38,628 nucleotides of DNA from contig JAJEFE010000028.1 of NCBI GenBank assembly GCA_022820625.1, positions 1 to 38,628 on the forward strand, written 5' to 3'. Shown one piece after another: positions 6,555 to 15,438 of this stretch (positions are counted from its first letter, which is position 1; each line of letters begins with the position of its first letter). The DNA is from Gammaproteobacteria bacterium. Lineage in GTDB: Bacteria > Pseudomonadota > Gammaproteobacteria > Steroidobacterales > Rariloculaceae. The notes beneath the pieces are model-generated. The model was given only the letters and a program-made list of their open reading frames with translations. It was not told the DNA's origin and ran no database searches. A program made the position numbers and the translations under genes.

Positions 6555-9155
6555 TCAGGCGTGGTTGGCGCCGAGCATGCTGCACAGGCGCAGGATGTCG
6601 GCGAATATGCCCGCCGCGGTGACGTCCGGCCCGGCACCCGGTCCGCGAACGATGAGCGGGTTATCGGCGTAGCGCCGGGTCACGAACTGCACCACGTTGT
6701 CGGTCAGGCTGATTCCGGCGAAAGGATGGTCACGCGAAAAAGTCCTCAGCGCGACCTCGGCCTGTCCGCTTGAAAGATCCACCTCCGCGACGTAGCGAAG
6801 CACACGGTTCTCCCGTTCCGCGGCCCTGAATCGCTCCGCCATCGGGGCATCGAAGTCCACCAGCCGATCGAGAAACTCGTCGACAGAGCTCACGGCCTCA
6901 CTGGACAAGTCCGCCGGAACGAGGCTTTCGACTTCGATGTCCGCCAATTCCAGTTCCAACCCGGCCTCCCGGGCCAGGATGACGGCCTTGCGCGCTACGT
7001 CCATGCCGGACAGATCGTCCCTGGGGTCCGGTTCCGTATAGCCCTGGGCGCGAGCGTCACGCACGATCGCCGAAAACGGCCGCGTGGCATCGAAAACGTT
7101 GCAGAGATAGGCCAACGTCCCGGAGAAGATCCCGCTGATGCTCGCGATATCGTCGCCGGTCTCCACCAGGTCCCGCAACGTCTTGATGACCGGCAACCCC
7201 GCGCCAACGGTCGTTTCGTAGAGGAAATGGGTGTTCGCGCTTCGGCAGATCGACTTGAGTCGGCGGTAACTGTCCATCGAGTCGCTGTGCGCACGCTTGT
7301 TGGGCGTGATGACATGGATGCCCCGCTGCAACCAGTCCGCGTACCGGGCGGCAACGCCCGCATCCGCCGTGCAGTCCACCAGCACCGCGTGCGGCAAGTG
7401 ATCCGCCTGTACGTGGTCGACAAAGCGCGGCAGATCCATTTCGGACCCCTGCTCCAGCGCCGATCGCCAATCCTCAAGATTGACCCATCGGTCGTCCAGG
7501 GCCATGCGCCTGCTCCCGCCCAGGCCCCGCACGCGCAGATCGAGATTGAAGTCTTCCCGCAGACGGTCCACCTCCCCCGCCATCTGGTCCAGCAGCACGC
7601 TGCCCACGGAGCCCGGCCCGATGAGGCCGATGGAGACGGTCTTCGCCGAAAGGTAGAAGCTGGCATGCACCGTGCGTAACGCACGGGTCATGTCGGCGGA
7701 CGAAATCACCGCGGAAATATTGCGCTCGGACGCGCCCTGGGCGATGGCCCGCACGTTGATTCCCGCCTTGCCCAGGGTCGCGAAAAACCGCCCCGATACA
7801 CCAGGGGTTCCGGCCATCCCGTCGCCGACCACCGCGAGCACCCCGCATCCCGTGGTGATATCGACCTTCTGGACCTGCGCCTGGGCCAGTTCCAGGGCGA
7901 ACGCCTCCTCGACAACGGACTTGACCAACTCGGCGGATTCCTCGGGGACAGCAAAGCAGATGGAATGCTCCGAACTGCCCTGGGAGATGAGCATGACGGA
8001 GACTCCCGCATCCCGCAGGGCGCCGAAGAGACGGTCGGCCGTACCGGGCACGCCGATCATGCCGGAGCCCTCCAGGTTGACCAGTGCGACCCCGTCGATG
8101 CCGCTTATGCCCTTGACGACGGTCCCGGGCCCGCCCGGAGCCCCGATGATGCGGCTGCCCGGGTGCTCAGGATTGAACGTGCTGCGAATCCGGATCGGAA
8201 TCTCGTGGGAAACCGCCGGCGCCATGGTCTGGGGGTGGATCACGCGTGCCCCGAAGTACGCCAGTTCCATGGCCTCGTTGTAGGAAATCTCGTCGATGAC
8301 GGTGGCTTCGGGCACGCGCCGCGGGTCACCGCTCATCACCCCTTCGACATCGGTCCAGATATGTACGGCGTCCGCCTTCAGCAAGGCGGCAAAGATGGAA
8401 GCGGAATAGTCGCTGCCGTTTCGGCCCAGGGTCGTCTGCAAGCCGTCGGAATTCCTGGCGATGTAGCCCGTGATAACGGCCACTCCGTCGAAGTCGCGCG
8501 AGAGCGCCGCCGCCAGTTTGCTGCGGGTTTCCTCCCAGACCACCGCAGGTCCCATTTCACCCGGTTCCACCGTGAGTACATCCCGCGCGTCGATGAACCG
8601 AACCTTTCCAGCACAATCGGCGGGCCCTGCGGTATCGGGGCGACCGGCGGGACCCACCACATAGGGAAGACCGGCCGAGGCTGCGGGGTCTGCGGAACCG
8701 GGGTGACCGGCCGGAGTGGCGGCGCCCGCAGTATCCGCGCGAACTGCCAGCAAAGCGGACAGCAACCTTGCCGACCACAGCTCCCCGAAACCCGAGATCA
8801 TGTCCTGACTGCGCCGCGAGGTGGCCTTGACCAGGGCCAGCGCTTCGAGAATCCGCCTGATGTCGCCTAGATCGGTCTCCAACTGCTCCACGAACGGAGC
8901 CGCACCGTCCTCGCCGAGCAAATCCGCTGCCAACTCGACATGGCGCTGCCGCACCGCGTCCATGGCCTCTGCCACCGGCTGCTGGCGGGAAGCCCGGTCG
9001 ATGAGGCCGAACAGCATGTCGGTGACGCCGCCCACCGCGGAAACCACCACACCGAGGTTGCCCGCCGGCTGATCGCGCACGATGCCGGCCACGCGCCTGA
9101 AGCAGTCCGCATCGGCCAGACTGCTGCCGCCGAATTTATGGACGGTCCAGCTCAC
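6555..9155 (-). CDS. thrA: bifunctional aspartokinase / homoserine dehydrogenase I
   Basis: This fused enzyme performs the first and third steps of the aspartate route to threonine. The 866-residue product has the aspartokinase domain (KFGGSSLADAD at 7-17; LGRNGSDYSAS; IWTDVEGVMSGDPR), two central ACT regulatory units (about 350-490, where threonine usually inhibits), and the homoserine dehydrogenase domain from about 505 (IGLIGPGSVGS nucleotide loop; DCTADAGVA; ITPNKRA; YETTVGAGLPVI; YTEPDPRDDLSGMDVARK). The start is GTG (9153-9155), 13 nt after the rpe stop, with a weak site. The odd part is a 43-residue Ala/Gly/Pro-rich insertion at about 141-183 within the kinase domain, listed separately. 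The rest aligns with E. coli ThrA, so the enzyme is probably active. Confidence 0.95.
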   Translation of the reverse strand: MSWTVHKFGGSSLADADCFRRVAGIVRDQPAGNLGVVVSAVGGVTDMLFGLIDRASRQQPVAEAMDAVRQRHVELAADLLGEDGAAPFVEQLETDLGDIRRILEALALVKATSRRSQDMISGFGELWSARLLSALLAVRADTAGAATPAGHPGSADPAASAGLPYVVGPAGRPDTAGPADCAGKVRFIDARDVLTVEPGEMGPAVVWEETRSKLAAALSRDFDGVAVITGYIARNSDGLQTTLGRNGSDYSASIFAALLKADAVHIWTDVEGVMSGDPRRVPEATVIDEISYNEAMELAYFGARVIHPQTMAPAVSHEIPIRIRSTFNPEHPGSRIIGAPGGPGTVVKGISGIDGVALVNLEGSGMIGVPGTADRLFGALRDAGVSVMLISQGSSEHSICFAVPEESAELVKSVVEEAFALELAQAQVQKVDITTGCGVLAVVGDGMAGTPGVSGRFFATLGKAGINVRAIAQGASERNISAVISSADMTRALRTVHASFYLSAKTVSIGLIGPGSVGSVLLDQMAGEVDRLREDFNLDLRVRGLGGSRRMALDDRWVNLEDWRSALEQGSEMDLPRFVDHVQADHLPHAVLVDCTADAGVAARYADWLQRGIHVITPNKRAHSDSMDSYRRLKSICRSANTHFLYETTVGAGLPVIKTLRDLVETGDDIASISGIFSGTLAYLCNVFDATRPFSAIVRDARAQGYTEPDPRDDLSGMDVARKAVILAREAGLELELADIEVESLVPADLSSEAVSSVDEFLDRLVDFDAPMAERFRAAERENRVLRYVAEVDLSSGQAEVALRTFSRDHPFAGISLTDNVVQFVTRRYADNPLIVRGPGAGPDVTAAGIFADILRLCSMLGANHA
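8607..8735 (-). repeat. repeat-bearing low-complexity insertion within thrA
   Basis: Codons 141-183 encode a segment rich in Ala, Gly, Pro and Asp that E. coli ThrA lacks at this place. Two imperfect copies of a roughly 34-bp unit are visible, starting CCGGCCGGTCACCCCGG and CCCGCCGGTCGCCCCGA, encoding PAGHPGSADPA and PAGRPDTAGPA. It looks like an in-frame tandem expansion. Confidence 0.65.
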
Positions 9156-9168
9156 GGGTTGTCTTCGG

Positions 9169-9846
9169 TCAGGCGCTGCGGGCGGCAGCGAGCTCGGCCC
9201 TCATCCGGCCGATGATGGCGGCATAGTCGTCAGTGCCGAATATGGCGGAGCCGGCCACGAACGTGTCGGCGCCGGCCTCGGCGATCCGCCGGATGTTATC
9301 GGCCTTCACTCCGCCATCCACCTCCAGGCGAATCGGCCGTCCGGACGACTCGATGAGGCCCCGGGCCCTTTCCACCTTGTCCATGACGCTTTCGATGAAC
9401 TTCTGTCCTCCGAAGCCCGGGTTGACGGACATCAGCAGAATCATGTCCACCTTGTCCATGACGTATTCCAGCCAGGTCAACGGCGTGGCCGGATTGAATA
9501 CCAGTCCGGCACGGCAGCCGCAATTGCGGATGAGTTGCAGGGTCCGGTCCGGATGCTCGCTGGCCTCCGGATGGAAGCTCATGTAGTTGGCTCCGGCCGA
9601 CGCGAAATCCTCGACCAGCCGGTCCACCGGGCTGACCATCAGGTGCACGTCGATGGGCGCCTCGATGCCGTGGTCGCGAAGCGCCCGGCAAACCATCGGG
9701 CCGATGGTGAGATTGGGCACGTAGTGATTGTCCATCACGTCGAAGTGAATGATATCGGCGCCGGCGGCGAGCACGGCTTCGACTTCCTCGCCCAGGCGGG
9801 CAAAGTCGGCAGAGAGAATCGAAGGAGCGATCCAGTAGTCGTTCAT
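9169..9846 (-). CDS. rpe: ribulose-phosphate 3-epimerase
   Basis: Rpe interconverts ribulose 5-phosphate and xylulose 5-phosphate in the pentose phosphate pathway, in the cytoplasm. The 225-residue product is a complete TIM barrel: [15 protein letters not shown] near the start, [17 protein letters not shown] with metal histidine and catalytic aspartate, DVHLMV, the [12 protein letters not shown] loop, the second catalytic aspartate in EVDGGVK, and the phosphate-binding VAGSAIFG. I chose the ATG at 9844-9846; a GTG two codons upstream is possible and neither has a strong ribosome binding site. It is 13 nt upstream of thrA and likely forms one transcript with thrA and thrC. In many bacteria rpe sits next to gph and trpE, which are not seen here. 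Confidence 0.95.
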   Translation of the reverse strand: MNDYWIAPSILSADFARLGEEVEAVLAAGADIIHFDVMDNHYVPNLTIGPMVCRALRDHGIEAPIDVHLMVSPVDRLVEDFASAGANYMSFHPEASEHPDRTLQLIRNCGCRAGLVFNPATPLTWLEYVMDKVDMILLMSVNPGFGGQKFIESVMDKVERARGLIESSGRPIRLEVDGGVKADNIRRIAEAGADTFVAGSAIFGTDDYAAIIGRMRAELAAARSA

Positions 9847-10003
9847 TGGCACGGTTCAGTCCGAACAGGAATATCGGCGGCTATTCTGCCCGTAGTGAAG
9901 GGGGTGTGCCAACCACGCGCCTGCCACCGCACTCAATCCACCACACTCTATCCGCTACCCGCGATCCACCGCATGGCATCAACCCCGTACCGTCCATCGC
10001 GCG

Positions 10004-11392
10004 CTATCCGGTTTCGCGCGCTGCTGCGGGGTGGTCCCGCTTGAGGCGGAAACTCAACAGAATCAGCAACGCGATAAGAACGCTGACGGTGACCAGCGCC
10101 GCCCGATAGCCCGCCGCGGCCCCCTGCCCCGACGCGGCGAAGCCTCCCAGGGCCGCTGCACCCGCGATGCGCCCGATGCTCAGGCAGAGCGTCAGCAGGC
10201 CCTGACCTGCTCCGCGATGCCGACGGGACGTTTCACGGATGACCACGTACCGCAGCGGCGCGCCAAGCAGGCCGGAAAGCCCGAGTCCGACGAGCGCGCC
10301 GCCGAGATAAAACGTCTCGACCGTCAGCGCCGGCAACCCGAACACCAGCAACCCGCATACCACGAGAGCGAGGCCCGCCTGGATTACCTGTCTGGCGCCT
10401 CTGCGGGTCAGCAGCACCCCGGCAAGGGGCCCGCCGATCATGATCGCCAGTACCAGCGGCACCAGCATGAAGCTGGCCGTATAGTCCTCGACGCCCAGCG
10501 AGGTCACCGCCAGCGCGGGCAGGAAAACCATGCCGGCTTCCGCCAGGCCCGTCCCCGCCGCGATACAGCCCACCAGCCGCAGTTCCCTGGAGCGCAGGAG
10601 ATCGGGATGCAGGACGGGATCCTCCGCGCGGGTTTCCACCTTCCAGAACAGCACTGCCGAAACGAAGGCGACGGCGAGGAAGGGCAACACCTGCGCCGAG
10701 GCCACGCTACCCGCAATTGCCGACGTATCCAGTTCGCTGATCGACCACGCCAGACACGCAAGCACGATGCACAGCAGCCCCGTACCCGCCGCGTCGAACG
10801 GGCGGCGATCGGGATCACGGTCGCCGGGCAGAATGGCCGCCGCTTGCCAGAACACGATTCCGGCTACGGGCAGGTTGATCAGAAACAACCAGCGCCAACT
10901 GAACTGCAGCAACACGCCGCCAAACAGGGGACCCACCAGAAAGGCCAGTCCGAAGACGGCTCCGATCAGTCCCAGGGCGGGTCCCCGGCGCGCGGGGAGA
11001 AAGGTATCGCCGATCACCGCGCTTGCCACGGGCAACAACCCGCCGGCGCCGAATGCCTGGATCGCCCGGCCTGCCAGCAACAGCGGAAAACTCGGCGCGG
11101 TGGCGACCAGGGCGGAACCGGCGGCGAATAACGCAATATCGGCCAGGTAGACGGCCCGCCGGCCGTATCGGTCCGACAGCTTCGCCATCAGGGGCGCGCC
11201 GAGAAGACTGAACAGGATGTACACGTTGAAGACCCAGGAGAGCGCACGGCTGTCCACGGCGAATTCGGCCTGGAGGGCCGGCAACGCGGGGCCTACGATG
11301 GCAATGTCCAGCGCTCCCATGAACACGCCGGCAAACAGCACACCCAGGATTCGCCAGGAGCGGGCATCGCCCAATGAAATCAGTGGATTCAT
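10004..11392 (-). CDS. MFS drug-efflux-type transporter (DHA2-like)
   Basis: A 462-residue inner-membrane protein with 12 to 14 hydrophobic segments. The first segment contains LDIAIVGPALPAL, the motif usual in DHA2 proton antiporters of the EmrB/QacA type. Motif A is seen as APLMAKLSDRYGRRAVYL, and the antiporter motif C as FLVGPLFGGVLL. The likely role is proton-driven export of drugs or metabolites; the substrate cannot be told. The start at ATG 11390-11392 has AGGGGA just upstream and precedes the first membrane segment directly; the frame runs 38 codons further but is arginine-rich there and unlike the family. A TATAGT box (11429-11434, minus) could be its -10. No EmrA-type adaptor gene or regulator is adjacent. 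Confidence 0.85.
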   Translation of the reverse strand: MNPLISLGDARSWRILGVLFAGVFMGALDIAIVGPALPALQAEFAVDSRALSWVFNVYILFSLLGAPLMAKLSDRYGRRAVYLADIALFAAGSALVATAPSFPLLLAGRAIQAFGAGGLLPVASAVIGDTFLPARRGPALGLIGAVFGLAFLVGPLFGGVLLQFSWRWLFLINLPVAGIVFWQAAAILPGDRDPDRRPFDAAGTGLLCIVLACLAWSISELDTSAIAGSVASAQVLPFLAVAFVSAVLFWKVETRAEDPVLHPDLLRSRELRLVGCIAAGTGLAEAGMVFLPALAVTSLGVEDYTASFMLVPLVLAIMIGGPLAGVLLTRRGARQVIQAGLALVVCGLLVFGLPALTVETFYLGGALVGLGLSGLLGAPLRYVVIRETSRRHRGAGQGLLTLCLSIGRIAGAAALGGFAASGQGAAAGYRAALVTVSVLIALLILLSFRLKRDHPAAARETG

Positions 11393-11639
11393 GTTCCCCT
11401 GGCCGGCTTCACGCAGAACAGCGCGTGAACTATACACAATACGCGGAATCCTCACCTGAGGCGCCGCTCGCACAGTGGCATTCCTGCGGCACCACTCCTC
11501 CGGCACGCCGCGTCAGGAGCAGACTCAAGGCCGCGGTCCACGACTCCGTGAAGCGCCTCCCAAATTCCGTGCGCCCCAACAGCGCTTGTTGCACAATCGA
11601 ACCATGAACGACCCGCTTCGTGACTGAACAGCCTCCGGA

Positions 11640-13895
11640 ATGAGGCTGAGCACAGGATCTTCGAACTTGACTATCCGCTCACACCGCGCACTTGCCATTG
11701 CGCTATGCGTCTTCGTCCAGTGCAGCGGCGCCCTGGGCCAGGAACCTCCGGGAGCGGCCATGAAGACCATGGAAGTCCGCCGCGTTTCCGATGCAGCGCC
11801 GATCATCGACGGCCGACTGGATGAGGCAGTCTGGGAAAACGCGGCCGTCGTCGAAGACTTTCACCAGATAGAGCCCATCGAGTACCAGGCCCCGTCGAAC
11901 CCCACGCGTATCCTGGTCTTCTACGACGACGACGCGCTCTACGTGGGCGCGCACATGTCCCAGACTCTTGCCGTACTCGGCAACGTTCTCCGCCAGGGCC
12001 AGGAGTTCTGGAGCGACGATTACCTTGCGGTCATCATCGATACGTTCAACGACAAGCGCAACGGCTATCGTTTCCAGGTCAATCCGAATGGCGTGCGCAT
12101 GGAGGCCATTTACGAGAACACGACCGCAACCAACTGGGACTGGAACGGAATCTGGCGCGCCGCCGCCACGGAGGAGGACGGCGGCTGGACGGCGGAAATG
12201 GCCATCCCCTTCAAGTCGCTTTCCTTCAATCCGGACAACGACACCTGGGGCATCAATTTCACGCGGGATGTCGGACGGACCAATGAGACATCCGGCTGGG
12301 TGTCGCGAAACAACAATACAAACCCCAGCATCGCCGGCGAAGCGGTGGGGTTTACGGATCTGCGGCTTGGGCGCGGACTCGACGTCGTACCGTCCGTCGT
12401 ACTCAAGGGACACAGGACAGTCACGCCGGAGACCACGGACTACACAGCGGAACCGTCGTTGGACGTCTATTACAAGGTCACCCCGTCACTCAATGCGTCG
12501 CTGACGCTGAACACCGATTTCTCCGCCACGGAGGTGGACGACCGCCAGGTGGAATTTACCCGCTTCAGTCTCTTCTTCCCCGAGAAGAGGGACTTCTTCC
12601 TGCGCGACTCCGACATCTTCCAGTTCGGGCAGATCGGATTCATCGGCAATTTCGGCGTCGGACTGGGCTACACCTTCTCGCGCCCTGACCTGGAGAACGG
12701 ACAACCGTTTTTCTCGCGCCGGATCGGCCTGAGTCAGGGCGGGCGTCCGGTGGACCTGGCCCAGGGCGGCAAATTGGCGGGGCGCATCGGCCGCTGGAAC
12801 GTCGGTGCGCTTGCCATTCGGCAGGATGAATTCGAGGGCGTCGAAACCACCGATATCCTCGTGGCCCGCGCCACCGCCAACATCCTGGAGGAATCGACGA
12901 TCGGCGTCATCGTCACAGATGGCGACCCCCGGTCAAATCGGGACAATACGCTGACCGGTGTCGATTTTCGCTACTCGAATACGCAACTTCCCGGCGGCAG
13001 GGTACTGGAAGCGGATGTCTGGTATCAGCGTTCGCAGACCGAGGGAATCCACCTGGACGATGACGCGTACGGGTTCCGCGTTCGGGCTCCCAACCGAACC
13101 GGATTGCTGGGGAGCCTGGCAAGCAAGACCATAGAGAAAAACTTCTACCCCGCGCTTGGTTTCGTCAATCGATCCGGGGTGAGAAACCACACGGCCAACT
13201 TCGGTTACATCCACCGGTTTCGGAATGCGCCGATACGCACGGCGTACTGGGGCATCGACGCCGAACGCATCGACCTGATCGAGGGCGGGCTGCAGACGCA
13301 GGTACTCACGCTGCGGGCACTGGAATTTGACACCGACGAGCAATTGCGCGGGCATGCCTTCCTGCACGCGACCCGGGAAGTGCTGGCCCGGCCCTTCGTG
13401 GTCTGGAGGCGAGGCGGCGAGCAGGTAGTCATTCCCGCGGGCGACTATTCGTTCGATGGGGCCGAGTTTCAGTTCAGCACCTCCTTCACGCGGCCTGTGT
13501 GGGCACAAGTGAACTACAGCCCCGGAGACTTCTACGGCGGCGAACGAAAGCGCACTTCAACGACATTCGGCTGGCGCCCGTCAAGGCACTTTGTCACGAC
13601 GCTGGGTTACCAGTACAACGACGTCACGCTGCCCTACGGCGCATTCACGACACGCCTGGTGCGGTTCTCGGCCGAGGCGGCGTTTTCCTCCAGGCTCTCC
13701 CTGGTGATGCTGCTGCAATACGACGACATCAGCGAATCCATGGGTATCAATGCCCGGCTGCACTGGGTACCCCAGGCTGGGCGCGAGGGGTTCGTCGTCC
13801 TCAATCACAATTTCGAGGACCTGGACCTTGACAACCGGTTCCGCTCGACCGGGTCCGACCTCGCGCTGAAGTTTTACTACACGTTTCGGTTCTAG
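11640..13895 (+). CDS. DUF5916 outer-membrane-type protein with CBM9-like domain
   Basis: The 751-residue product has a signal peptide (cleavage near ALGQ, about residue 34), a CBM9-like carbohydrate-binding domain (about 45-235: PIIDGRLDEAVWENA, ILVFYDDDALYVGAHM, WTAEMAIPFKSLSF, WGINFTRDV) and a DUF5916 region that probably forms an outer-membrane beta-barrel. The barrel contains FFPEKRDFFLRDSDIFQFG and ends in FYYTFRF, with the terminal phenylalanine expected of barrel proteins. No activity is known for the family; roles in glycan or peptide uptake have been guessed. The ATG at 11640 has almost no spacing from a GGA. A TTG at 11667, nine nt after AGGA, gives a more usual signal peptide and may be the true start. 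No TonB-dependent receptor or glycan enzyme is adjacent. Confidence 0.8.
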   Translation: MRLSTGSSNLTIRSHRALAIALCVFVQCSGALGQEPPGAAMKTMEVRRVSDAAPIIDGRLDEAVWENAAVVEDFHQIEPIEYQAPSNPTRILVFYDDDALYVGAHMSQTLAVLGNVLRQGQEFWSDDYLAVIIDTFNDKRNGYRFQVNPNGVRMEAIYENTTATNWDWNGIWRAAATEEDGGWTAEMAIPFKSLSFNPDNDTWGINFTRDVGRTNETSGWVSRNNNTNPSIAGEAVGFTDLRLGRGLDVVPSVVLKGHRTVTPETTDYTAEPSLDVYYKVTPSLNASLTLNTDFSATEVDDRQVEFTRFSLFFPEKRDFFLRDSDIFQFGQIGFIGNFGVGLGYTFSRPDLENGQPFFSRRIGLSQGGRPVDLAQGGKLAGRIGRWNVGALAIRQDEFEGVETTDILVARATANILEESTIGVIVTDGDPRSNRDNTLTGVDFRYSNTQLPGGRVLEADVWYQRSQTEGIHLDDDAYGFRVRAPNRTGLLGSLASKTIEKNFYPALGFVNRSGVRNHTANFGYIHRFRNAPIRTAYWGIDAERIDLIEGGLQTQVLTLRALEFDTDEQLRGHAFLHATREVLARPFVVWRRGGEQVVIPAGDYSFDGAEFQFSTSFTRPVWAQVNYSPGDFYGGERKRTSTTFGWRPSRHFVTTLGYQYNDVTLPYGAFTTRLVRFSAEAAFSSRLSLVMLLQYDDISESMGINARLHWVPQAGREGFVVLNHNFEDLDLDNRFRSTGSDLALKFYYTFRF

Positions 13896-13919
13896 CGCCG
13901 GAAGGGACCGCGCTGCGGG

Positions 13920-15053
13920 CTAACTGTCCACGCCGCCCCAGATCGCCTCGGCGGTCGCGACCACCAGTTCCAGTTTGCGCTTCTGGTCGTCCACCGTCAG
14001 CTTGTTGCCCTCTTCGGTGGAGGCGAACCCGCACTGAGGCGCGATCCCGAGCTGGTCGATGTCGGCGTACCTGGAGGCTTCGTCGAAGCGCCGCTTGAGA
14101 TCGTCCAGTGACTCGAGTTCCGGAGTCTTGGTGGTGATGAACCCGGGCAGGACCCGCTGTCTACCCTTCGGCAACAGCCGCAGAGGTTCCAGGCCGCCGG
14201 CCCGCTCGCTGTCGTATTCCATGAAGTAGATGTCGATGCCGGTTTCGTTGAAGACGGCGTCGGCGGCCGGATCGTACGCGCCCTGGGCGCTCCAGGTCGA
14301 GACAAAGTTCCCGCGGCAAAGATGCATCGCGATGACCATGTCGGACGGACGGTCGGCAATGGCATCGCACATGACCCTTGCATACCGGTGAATGAGCCAA
14401 TCCGGATCGAAGCCCTCCGCCCGCTTCTGTTCGCGCTGCTCGGGATCGCACAGATAGGCGAAAAAGATGTCGTCCATCTGCAGGTACCGGCAACCTGCCC
14501 GGTAGAAGGCGTCCACCGCTTTCGCGTAGGTGCGTGTGAGGTCGTCGAAAAACACGTCCATGTCGGAGTACTCCGCCGGGGCGATGTCCTCGGGCGCAAC
14601 CCGAAAGTGACACGCGCTGGGGCCGGGGATGGATATTTTCGGCTGAACATTCGCGATCGAAGCGACGTATCTGAAATGATCCAGCATGGGATGGTCGTGC
14701 GGAAAATCGAGCCGCCCGGTAATTGTGGGAAAGATCGGCGGGAGATTGACGCCATGAAACTGGATTCCTTCGTCCCGCTCTACCAACGCAAGGCCCGTCA
14801 ACGCACCCATGAAGTCGTAGTGCCAGAACCGCCGCCGAAACTCGCCGTCGGTCACGGCCATCAATCCCAGGTCCTGCTGCATCTTCACGACAGTTTCGAT
14901 GGCTTCATTTTCGACGCCTTTCAGATCAGGGTGTGACGAAAACCCGTCCGGGCCTAAACGGTCCGCATGATACTTTCGGCGTGCATCGTGTACCGCGCGC
15001 GGCCTCAGCAAACTGCCTACATGATCCGCACGAAACGGCGCTGTCTCACTCAT
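13920..15053 (-). CDS. MetE C-terminal-like methyltransferase (YxjG/YxjH type)
   Basis: The 377-residue product matches the stand-alone C-terminal catalytic half of cobalamin-independent methionine synthase. Zinc-ligand candidates are the His and Cys of MHLCRGN, the Glu in FMEYDSERAG and the Cys of PQCGFAS, in the MetE order. The N-terminus RADHVGSLLRP is characteristic of this family. It probably transfers a methyl group to homocysteine or a related thiol; the donor may differ from methyl-tetrahydrofolate because the N-terminal MetE domain is missing. The start at ATG 15051-15053 is backed by GGAGA seven nt upstream. It is convergent with the DUF5916 gene and divergent from the SEC-C gene. 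It may work together with a cobalamin route elsewhere; that is not visible here. Confidence 0.85.
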   Translation of the reverse strand: MSETAPFRADHVGSLLRPRAVHDARRKYHADRLGPDGFSSHPDLKGVENEAIETVVKMQQDLGLMAVTDGEFRRRFWHYDFMGALTGLALVERDEGIQFHGVNLPPIFPTITGRLDFPHDHPMLDHFRYVASIANVQPKISIPGPSACHFRVAPEDIAPAEYSDMDVFFDDLTRTYAKAVDAFYRAGCRYLQMDDIFFAYLCDPEQREQKRAEGFDPDWLIHRYARVMCDAIADRPSDMVIAMHLCRGNFVSTWSAQGAYDPAADAVFNETGIDIYFMEYDSERAGGLEPLRLLPKGRQRVLPGFITTKTPELESLDDLKRRFDEASRYADIDQLGIAPQCGFASTEEGNKLTVDDQKRKLELVVATAEAIWGGVDS

Positions 15054-15158
15054 CGCAAATTCTCCGTCGAACACCAACCTGCCGTGGGTGCTATTGAACC
15101 ATTGCTTGTTGTATATTGGGAGTGTCGCCGGTAAACGCACGCCACGAGGCTATCGAAG

Positions 15159-15395
15159 ATGGCAAAGATCGGACGCAACCAGTTGTGCCCTTGCGGAAGC
15201 GGTCTGAAGTACAAGAAATGCTGCGCGAACAAGGAGGCGAAGACACCCATGGCATTGCGCATTGTGGCCGCCGTGGTGGCGGTTTTCCTGATCGGCGGCC
15301 TCGTCGTCTTCCTCACCAACATCGACGATTACGATCCGCACGCCAACACCACCGGGGGCCGCGTCTGGTCGGAAGAACACGGCCACTGGCACTAG
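15159..15395 (+). CDS. small SEC-C motif protein with membrane anchor
   Basis: A 78-residue protein with a SEC-C zinc-binding motif at the very N-terminus (CPCGSGLKYKKCC, residues 10-22), like that at the C-terminus of SecA, followed by one transmembrane helix (about 32-52) and a short acidic, histidine-containing tail ending HGHWH. SEC-C motifs bind zinc and often contact the ribosome or SecB, so a role near protein export is possible but unproven. The start ATG 15159 has GAGG nine nt upstream. It is divergent from the MetE-like gene and ends 43 nt before the convergent ABC permease gene. The membrane helix straight after SEC-C distinguishes it from soluble SEC-C proteins. Histidines in the tail could add metal ligands. 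Confidence 0.8.
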   Translation: MAKIGRNQLCPCGSGLKYKKCCANKEAKTPMALRIVAAVVAVFLIGGLVVFLTNIDDYDPHANTTGGRVWSEEHGHWH

Positions 15396-15438
15396 CGGCA
15401 GGAGACCGGCCTTTCATACCCAGCCGGGAGACATCCGC

